Part shown: piece by piece, positions 21,895-27,554 of the stretch | How positions within the stretch are numbered: the first letter of the stretch is position 1 | Layout: every line of letters begins with the position of its first letter | Assembly: GCA_964444075.1 (NCBI GenBank) | Contig: CAYUFF010000010.1 | Coordinates: 1 to 27,554, forward strand | Length of the DNA: 27,554 bases | Direction: 5' to 3' | Source: CAYUFF01 sp964444075 | GTDB taxonomy: Archaea; Aenigmatarchaeota; Aenigmatarchaeia; CG10238-14; SCSR01 | Program-made: the position numbers and the translations under genes | The notes under the pieces: generated by a model | Databases searched by the model: none | Told to the model about the DNA's origin: nothing | What the model saw: the letters and a program-made list of their open reading frames with translations, nothing else

Positions 21895-24800
21895 TCAACC
21901 TATGTAGGGTGGTGGTGAAATTTCTTCTTCCCTCTCCTTCACAGCCCTCTTCTTTTGCCTTTCTTCGAACTTCTCGTAATACTCTATCAACTCCTTGCTA
22001 AGGCTTGGCTTGACTTTCTCAAGGGCTTTCTGGAAATGCTTCATCTTCACCTCCCTAGCGCGAACGTCTTCTCGCATGGCGTTCATGGCAGCCTCTCTGC
22101 ATAATGCTTCGAGGTCAGCGCCCGAGTAACCTTCCGTTACCTCTGCAAGCTTCTTCAAGTCCACGTCTTTTGCCAGAGGAATCTTTCTCGTATGCACCTG
22201 GAGAATCTTCAGCCTTCCTTCTTTGTTAGGAGCAGGAACTAGGACGTGCCTATCTATCCTTCCCGGCCTTAGCAACGCGGGGTCTATGAGCTCGGGCCTG
22301 TTGGTTGCTGCCATTACGACGACGCCTTTCAACTCTTCTATCCCGGATAGCTCCGTAAGAAGTTGCGATACGGCAGTCTCGGTCACCCTGCTACCCAAAT
22401 AAGCGCCCCTCCTAGGAGCGAGAGCGTCTATCTCGTCGAAAAAGATTATAGCCGGAGCGACCTGCCTGGCCCTCCTGAACAACTCCCTAATCTTCCTTTC
22501 GGTTTCGCCAACCCACATCGTCAAGAGCTCGGGTCCCTTTACCGAGATAAAGTTGACTCCGGCTTCGCTTGCCACGGCCTTCGCGAGCAACGTCTTTCCG
22601 CAGCCAGGTGGTCCGTAAAGCAAAATTCCCTTCGGGGGTTGGATTCCAAGCCTCTTGAAGCTCTCTGGATATTTCAACGGCCACTCGACCATCTCCCTCA
22701 ACATTTGCTTAACCTCTTCCAAGTCTCCTATGTCGTCCCACTTGACTTTTGGAATTTCGACGAGCACCTCTCTCATCGCCGAAGGCTCTACCATCCTCAG
22801 CGCATTCTCGAAATCCTTCTTGGTAACGACGAGCTTTTCGAGCACTCCCTTGGGTAACTCACCTTCCTCCTTCCACTTTATCTCTGGTAGCACCCTCCTC
22901 AGCGCGGACATCGCTGCCTCCTTGCAAACCGCTGCTATGTCAGCACCAACGTATCCATGAGTAACGTCTGCCAGCCAAGCGAAAATCCTTTCTCTGAGAG
23001 TGTTTTCCAACTTACCAGCTTCTTCACCCTTCAACTCCTTGTAGACAACCTCTCTCACTTCGATCTCATCCTTGCAAGCCCTCACTTTTTCTTTCAGCTT
23101 TTCCTTCCTCTCGTCCGCGATATCAAGCTTCTCTATCTCCTCTAGGGTCAACGATTTGTCGAAGGGATTGAGCGGCATGTTTCTTGTGTGGATCTTGAAA
23201 ATCTCCAACCTTCCGTTCCTATCCGGAACGGGGAACTCTATTTCCCTGTCGAACCTTCCAGGCCTTCTTAACGCCGGATCTATTGCATGTGGCCTGTTGG
23301 TAGCGGCGATCACTATTACTTTACCTCTTTTCTTCAACCCATCCATACAAGTGTTGTGAACGATAACGGGCAATTTACCTGCTATGAAGTTGCTGTATTC
23401 TGTTGTCAAATCGTACATCACTCCACCTTCAACTTTTTCAACCTTCAAAACTTTACACGGAAAAACTTGTGAGGAACGAACCAAGGATATTTCTCTCACT
23501 AGCTCATTTTCGATGTTTTCAAACTTTCTGATGAAGTAGGCTAAGACGTTCGAATTTACTCGGTAAACTAGGTTGGGAGAAAGGTATCCATACACGTTGT
23601 TCTTGAAAGGATTTATTTTGACTACCCTATCTTCAAACTTAAGAATTCTCGGAAGAAGAACATACTTACCCTCTACCTCGTTTGCGTTCATCCACCTTAT
23701 GCCTTCTCCGTCTATGGTCAAGAATTTTGTTATCGGTGAAGAGAGTATAAAGGAGCCGTCCTCAAAAGTAATCTTGTAAGCTTCTGGGATGTAAGTTTTT
23801 GTTAGAGCTATGATTTTGGCTTTCGAAATCTTTCCGGTGGCATCCAACGCTTGAACGTAAGTTTCCCTCGAAGGTAGTTTGTAAGTTACTTCTCCATCTT
23901 TTACACATTTTCCCTTTGTTTTCTCGAACAATTCCTCTATTTCTACAACTTTGTCAGGCATGTAGACAGGGGTAGAAGGATGCAAGCAAAGCAACTGGCT
24001 CACCATCCTTCTCTCTACCTCCCCTGTAACTTCTTCCCTCTTCGGAGCAATCGCATCTATTTCGTCGATGAAGATTATACTTGGTGCGTTTTTCTCGGCC
24101 TCCTCGAATATTTCTCTTATTCTTTTCTCGCTGTTGTGCGCGAAAATCCCTCCAAGCCCAGCCACGAAGTTTTCTTTCGGGTTCACCGAAAGGTCGTAGG
24201 TAGGAGCACCGTAAGGAACCTTCTCGATCCTCTCTACCAAGTCCCAGTAAACGTCTGAATCCACGAGCTTCCTTATCCTATCGTCGCTGGCAGCTATTTC
24301 TCTCAACTTATCCCTTCCTATTGTCGTAGATTTCTCCCATCGGTGGAACTTTTTGCTTATAATTTCTTTGAGAAATCCGTCGATGGGAATCTGGTCGCTC
24401 CTCTTCCACTTTCTACTCCTACAGTAACGCAAAACCTTCTCGTTTTTTTCTGGCTGCAGAAAACCGGCGGAGGAGAAATTCTTCAACTTTTCGACTCCGC
24501 TAAAACAAATCCTAAAGCATTTCTTACCGTTCTTCTCCCTCTTTTCGTACTTGCTCGCTACTATGCCGAAGTGCAGCAAGAGGTACATCAAATCGTCGGC
24601 AAGCTCTTTACTGTAGGTTGAGAATTCCACGGTCATCACGCCGTTCTGGTTTGGATATACGCTCCCGTCACCGCTGGCATAACCTCTCAGGAAGGCCTCC
24701 AAGTTTTTCTTGGTGAAACCGAACACGATAGGAGGAACGTTCTTTTTGTGAGCGTTACCCTCGAACCCGAGCTTTTCGAAGAGAACTTTCAGCGGATAAG

Positions 24801-27554
24801 AAAGGATGATTATCGAATCCCGATTCTCCGAGAATTTGAGGTTATGTGTTTTACAAAAGTCTTTCACAGCTTTTTTCACGAAGTAATCCTCAGAAGAAAT
24901 CCTCAGCGAATATTCCATGTAACTTCCTTCCGCGACCCATATTCCCATCAAGGTTGCAAGAGACTCGTCGATCTTAATCTTCGCTGGAAGAGCTCCTTTA
25001 TGTCCTCGTGCGACTATCGTAAGTCTTTTCTCATCTACTTTAATGTTCGCTAGCTTCATGAGTTTGATGAACCTTGAAGCGGGGATGGAAACTTTCTTCT
25101 TCAGAATGGTAGCGAGATAATCTTCGCTCACGTTCAAGACTTCAGCGACTTTTTCTCTTCCCAACTTCTGGATGGCTTTTTCTACGTATCCCTCCCCACC
25201 TTTTATCCTCAACCTACCCTCATCCTCCAAAAGTGTTAGGAAGTTTATCTCCTTGACCTTTCCGATTATCGGTATCCTCTTCGGAACAGCTATGTAAGAC
25301 TCTCCTTCTTTCAACTTGGAAGCTTCCACCGGTTCTACCTTACCGTCGATTAAAGTAAACAAAGAGTGATCTTCGGTGACGAAAATCTCCCTGCCAGTTT
25401 TGGTGGTAACTTTCAGCAGATAGCTTCTAGGAGGATGCTTGATGAAATCGCTGATTGGCGAAAACTTAACACGTAGATTTTCGTCGAAGGCAGCAACCTT
25501 AATTTCTTTACCGTTGCCGTTCGCCGCTAATTCTTCTACTAGCCTTCCGATTGGGATTCTCTGAGGAACGTCGTCGATTTCCACCAACACTTTTTCGTCG
25601 AAGGGCAGGGATTCGCCATACCATTTGCTGTTGTGCATTACATGTCCATAACCAGAGACGAAGTTCTCCGTGGCAGTTCCGAAGTCGTACAACAGTATCC
25701 TTTCCTCTTTCCTCTCCACTTTTCTCACGACATCTACCAAGAACTTTCGCTCCGCAACACGCTTCAAGAGGTTGAACAACGCATCGTTTTCGATTCCTGG
25801 AACTTTCTCCAACCTTTCGACTATTTTTCTCAACGTGAAAACCGTGGGTCTTTTCCTGCAATTCAAGTATACCTCAATCGAATCACCACCATACTTTATC
25901 CCGTATTTCTTGAACAGCTTCTTCGCAACCCTCATGAGTGAAAACGGTAAGTACTCAAAGCTCCTCCTCGGTACTTTCGTAGCCACGGGAAGCATCGCTA
26001 GTTCCTTGAACCTTTCCAAGTTGTACTTTCCGCGTAGCATGATGCAGTACAATCTGTTTCCTCTTCCTGTTTTCGTTCCCTTGACTTCCGAAAAAACTAT
26101 CCCCCTGGCAAACCCAATCTGGCGAATCTTTTCGAGATATTCCCGCTTAGATTGAAAGATGGAAATGCTGTAGGGAGACTCGTGCCCGTCTGTCTTTATC
26201 AATCCTAGGAGGAACGCTACGAAGGTTTTCGGCGAGGTTTTGACCAGCCATTTCTCCAAAAATTCTTTGTAATCTTTCTTACCGCTCTTGAATCCTAGGA
26301 AGTTGAAAAACCTCACCAACTGCTTAGAATAAACGACAACCTTATCCTCGTATCTCTTGAACTTCCTTACACCGAAGACCTCCCCCATGAGCCTTTCGAA
26401 CAATTTTCTGTTCTCCTCATCGAAACCCGTGAAGGTTACATTATCTACACCTACGTATCCGTCGCCCGCGATTAACCCGCATAACATAGCGAGTTTCTCG
26501 TCAAGAACAGAAGGTAAGGTTACACTCTCGCATCGCCCATCATACTCTATCGTCGGGTCCCTTATCCTTTCGAGGACGACGGCCAAAACACAATCTTCAG
26601 CACTAAGTTGGGAAGAGAGTTTCCACGAAAGTCCGTTTTCGCTCAACACTAAGAACGGATGATTGGGAGAAACCCTATACTTTCCGAAGGAGAGGGTGAC
26701 CTCATAGTATTCCGGGCTTTCTACAAGAGTGGTTTCGGTTAGCCGGGAATTCACGAGGGCAAAGCTGGGATTTTTAATGCCCAACAAGCTTCCTTCTGCC
26801 GCGTAGGTTTCGTTTACTCTACCCTTCACCAGAAGCTTACCTTTATTCCCTTCGAAAATTTCGCGTGCGGTCTTAATTTCCGAGCCGAAAACCAACGGCG
26901 TATCTCCGGCGACGCACGTAACTTCTGGTCCGCTTACCGCTATGAAGTAAGCACCACTTTCATTAGCCACAGCTTTTGCCAACAACGTTTTACCAGTTCC
27001 CGGCGGTCCATAAAGTAGCACGCCTTTGGGAGGCTCCACGCCCAACCTCTCGAAGATCTCAGGATGTCTTAAAGGTAACTCAATCATCTCTCTAACCTTG
27101 GCTATTATCGGCTTTATCCCTCCGATATCCTCGTAGGTAACTCCTGGAACTCCCCTTTCTCTGGAATACCTTTCCGGCAACTCTTTCAGCAATTCTATTT
27201 CCGTCAAATCAGTTATCCTCACGATTCCCTTCGGCTCCGTCCTCGTTACTATGAACTTCGTCTCGCCCAAGGTAGGGAAAAAGACCTCCTCCAATTCCAA
27301 CCCGAAGAGTTCGAAAAAGCTAGCGCCCCTCCTAGCAACCGGAGAAGGAACTATAAGGTCGCCCTCGACGACCGGCCTCCTTAGAAGGTTTTGCTTGAGC
27401 AACTCCGGGCTTACGTGAACCATCACACCCCTTTCAGCAGGAGCTAAAACTACCCTCCTAGCTTCCTTGACTTCGGCAGCCCTTACTTTTACCGTTTCTC
27501 CCACGCCTGTCTCCGCGTTCCTCCTCGTAATACCGTCCATCCTTATTATGTTTA
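21895..27554 (-). CDS. cdc48: CDC48/VAT-type AAA ATPase with three inteins (5' partial)
   Basis: This tandem AAA ATPase unfolds proteins as a hexamer. The in-frame ATG at 27540 (MDGITRRNAE) is probably internal: the frame stays open to the window edge, and CDC48 proteins carry about 60-70 residues before this block. Numbering from that ATG gives 1881 residues: N domain to about 110, D1 Walker A GPPGTGKT (178-185), D1 Walker B FIDEIDA (1157-1163), D2 Walker A GPPGCGKT (1643-1650) and D2 Walker B FFDEIDA (1700-1706). Removing the inteins (209-637, 644-1136, 1185-1396) leaves 747 residues with normal CDC48 sequence across every junction. A charged helical insertion in D1 (about 1458-1520) is also found in Thermococcales as I recall. 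Confidence 0.95.
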   Translation of the reverse strand, partial: NIIRMDGITRRNAETGVGETVKVRAAEVKEARRVVLAPAERGVMVHVSPELLKQNLLRRPVVEGDLIVPSPVARRGASFFELFGLELEEVFFPTLGETKFIVTRTEPKGIVRITDLTEIELLKELPERYSRERGVPGVTYEDIGGIKPIIAKVREMIELPLRHPEIFERLGVEPPKGVLLYGPPGTGKTLLAKAVANESGAYFIAVSGPEVTCVAGDTPLVFGSEIKTAREIFEGNKGKLLVKGRVNETYAAEGSLLGIKNPSFALVNSRLTETTLVESPEYYEVTLSFGKYRVSPNHPFLVLSENGLSWKLSSQLSAEDCVLAVVLERIRDPTIEYDGRCESVTLPSVLDEKLAMLCGLIAGDGYVGVDNVTFTGFDEENRKLFERLMGEVFGVRKFKRYEDKVVVYSKQLVRFFNFLGFKSGKKDYKEFLEKWLVKTSPKTFVAFLLGLIKTDGHESPYSISIFQSKREYLEKIRQIGFARGIVFSEVKGTKTGRGNRLYCIMLRGKYNLERFKELAMLPVATKVPRRSFEYLPFSLMRVAKKLFKKYGIKYGGDSIEVYLNCRKRPTVFTLRKIVERLEKVPGIENDALFNLLKRVAERKFLVDVVRKVERKEERILLYDFGTATENFVSGYGHVMHNSKWYGESLPFDEKVLVEIDDVPQRIPIGRLVEELAANGNGKEIKVAAFDENLRVKFSPISDFIKHPPRSYLLKVTTKTGREIFVTEDHSLFTLIDGKVEPVEASKLKEGESYIAVPKRIPIIGKVKEINFLTLLEDEGRLRIKGGEGYVEKAIQKLGREKVAEVLNVSEDYLATILKKKVSIPASRFIKLMKLANIKVDEKRLTIVARGHKGALPAKIKIDESLATLMGIWVAEGSYMEYSLRISSEDYFVKKAVKDFCKTHNLKFSENRDSIIILSYPLKVLFEKLGFEGNAHKKNVPPIVFGFTKKNLEAFLRGYASGDGSVYPNQNGVMTVEFSTYSKELADDLMYLLLHFGIVASKYEKREKNGKKCFRICFSGVEKLKNFSSAGFLQPEKNEKVLRYCRSRKWKRSDQIPIDGFLKEIISKKFHRWEKSTTIGRDKLREIAASDDRIRKLVDSDVYWDLVERIEKVPYGAPTYDLSVNPKENFVAGLGGIFAHNSEKRIREIFEEAEKNAPSIIFIDEIDAIAPKREEVTGEVERRMVSQLLCLHPSTPVYMPDKVVEIEELFEKTKGKCVKDGEVTYKLPSRETYVQALDATGKISKAKIIALTKTYIPEAYKITFEDGSFILSSPITKFLTIDGEGIRWMNANEVEGKYVLLPRILKFEDRVVKINPFKNNVYGYLSPNLVYRVNSNVLAYFIRKFENIENELVREISLVRSSQVFPCKVLKVEKVEGGVMYDLTTEYSNFIAGKLPVIVHNTCMDGLKKRGKVIVIAATNRPHAIDPALRRPGRFDREIEFPVPDRNGRLEIFKIHTRNMPLNPFDKSLTLEEIEKLDIADERKEKLKEKVRACKDEIEVREVVYKELKGEEAGKLENTLRERIFAWLADVTHGYVGADIAAVCKEAAMSALRRVLPEIKWKEEGELPKGVLEKLVVTKKDFENALRMVEPSAMREVLVEIPKVKWDDIGDLEEVKQMLREMVEWPLKYPESFKRLGIQPPKGILLYGPPGCGKTLLAKAVASEAGVNFISVKGPELLTMWVGETERKIRELFRRARQVAPAIIFFDEIDALAPRRGAYLGSRVTETAVSQLLTELSGIEELKGVVVMAATNRPELIDPALLRPGRIDRHVLVPAPNKEGRLKILQVHTRKIPLAKDVDLKKLAEVTEGYSGADLEALCREAAMNAMREDVRAREVKMKHFQKALEKVKPSLSKELIEYYEKFEERQKKRAVKEREEEISPPPYIG
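23353..23988 (-). mobile_element. Intein 3 of CDC48 (212 aa mini-intein, unusual block B)
   Basis: It runs from Cys1185 (CLHPSTPVYM) to Asn1396 (VIVHN) and is followed by Thr1397. The host junction reads VSQLL|TCMDGL in the second region of homology of D1. No LAGLIDADG motifs are present, so it lacks a homing endonuclease. At block B, where TXXH is expected, the sequence is SPIT (FILSSPITKFLT), with Thr in place of the catalytic His. Blocks F and G (MYDLTTEYSNFIAG, VHN) look normal apart from the block F His. It is expected to splice, since CDC48 would be dead otherwise. Confidence 0.9.
24133..25611 (-). mobile_element. Intein 2 of CDC48 (493 aa, Ser1, with LAGLIDADG endonuclease)
   Basis: It runs from Ser644 (SLPFDEKVLVEID) to Asn1136 (IFAHN) and is followed by Ser1137. 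The host junction reads KWYGE|SEKRIREIF. Only six host residues separate it from intein 1. Block B is TEDH. The endonuclease motifs are LMGIWVAEGSY, with Glu871 in place of Asp, and LRGYASGDGSV (Asp958). A helix-turn-helix-like insertion sits before the endonuclease (about 785-845, including GREKVAEVLNVSEDYLATIL). Ser as first residue is less common than Cys but allowed. Confidence 0.93.
25630..26916 (-). mobile_element. Intein 1 of CDC48 (429 aa, with LAGLIDADG endonuclease)
   Basis: It runs from Cys209 (CVAGDTPLVFG) to Asn637 (VMHN) and is followed by Ser638. The host sequence SGPEVT|SKWYGE is the D1 pore-loop region. Block B has SPNH with its His. Two dodecapeptide endonuclease motifs, LCGLIAGDGYV (D360) and LLGLIKTDGHE (D451), keep the acidic residues, so homing activity is possible. 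The block F His is replaced (TENFVSG), but the penultimate His is kept. All residues needed for standard Cys1/Ser+1 splicing are present. Confidence 0.93.

Noticed and set aside
21895..21915. C-terminal HbYX-like motif of CDC48 for docking to the proteasome
   Set aside because: The protein ends PPYIG, with Tyr third from the end rather than second, so the motif does not fit.
27538..27540. ATG at 27540 as the true start of CDC48
   Set aside because: The upstream codons remain open and in register to the window edge (NIIR before MDGITRRNA), matching internal CDC48 sequence, so the gene starts outside the window.
1..27554. CRISPR array, insertion sequence or integrase
   Set aside because: No regularly spaced repeats, transposase motifs or terminal inverted repeats were noticed; the mobile DNA seen consists of inteins and accessory genes.

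Overview
The window is archaeal. It encodes ribosomal proteins L34e and L14e, initiation factor aIF-1A, a CDC48/VAT-type AAA ATPase, SecY, a DUF106 (EMC3/YidC-like) protein, a TrmB-type regulator and the archaeal pair SepRS and SepCysS. It also has a tRNA-Ala with no encoded CCA and an intron at position 37/38. Many genes have TATA-like boxes about 25 bp before the start codon, which suggests short leaders or leaderless transcripts. I cannot fix the lineage. SepRS/SepCysS with a SerK-like protein, a stand-alone Lhr C-terminal half and a CPFG-type membrane thioredoxin point to an uncultured or early-branching euryarchaeal or DPANN-like group rather than a well-studied model.

Layout. 1-768: end of secY and the DUF106 gene. 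830-1671 (minus): an AT-rich HepT/MntA (HEPN/MNT) toxin-antitoxin pair placed inside the conserved secY-to-L34e/L14e neighbourhood. 1758-3535: rpl34e, rpl14e and thiI. 3545-4295 (minus): an unrecognised protein and a 55-residue four-cysteine zinc-ribbon protein. 4348-8300: a tight run of L-cysteine desulfidase-like gene, SepCysS and SepRS. 8343-9632 (minus): an AT-rich AAA/DUF4143 ATPase. 9794-10237: a ParB-fold protein resembling the free-serine kinase SerK. 10271-10354: tRNA-Ala(CGC) with a 12-nt intron. 10432-12302: TrmB-type regulator divergent from a radical SAM gene. 12410-13444: membrane-anchored thioredoxin-fold protein. 13505-14044 (minus): winged-helix/nucleotidyltransferase fusion. 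14112-16366: DUF763 protein and an AmrS-like radical SAM enzyme, overlapping by 4 bp. 16418-16878: decayed nucleotidyltransferase and a possible second gene remnant. 16910-18382: C-terminal half of an Lhr-type helicase without its motor. 18434-19626: two unknown helical proteins. 19677-21513 (minus): tandem nucleotidyltransferase-like proteins, one apparently catalytically dead. 21565-27554 (minus): aIF-1A and a CDC48 gene carrying three inteins. The CDC48 gene continues beyond the right edge.

How the genes fit together. The central theme is tRNA-dependent cysteine synthesis. A SerK-like enzyme could make O-phosphoserine, SepRS would load it on tRNA-Cys, and SepCysS would convert it to Cys-tRNA using sulfur. 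The co-transcribed desulfidase could release sulfide, and ThiI is a nearby tRNA thiolation enzyme. A second theme is nucleotidyltransferase/HEPN-type accessory genes: five MNT-like loci in 27 kb, one broken and one with a lost active site. The third is the intein-loaded CDC48 gene, in which two inteins are separated by only six host residues.
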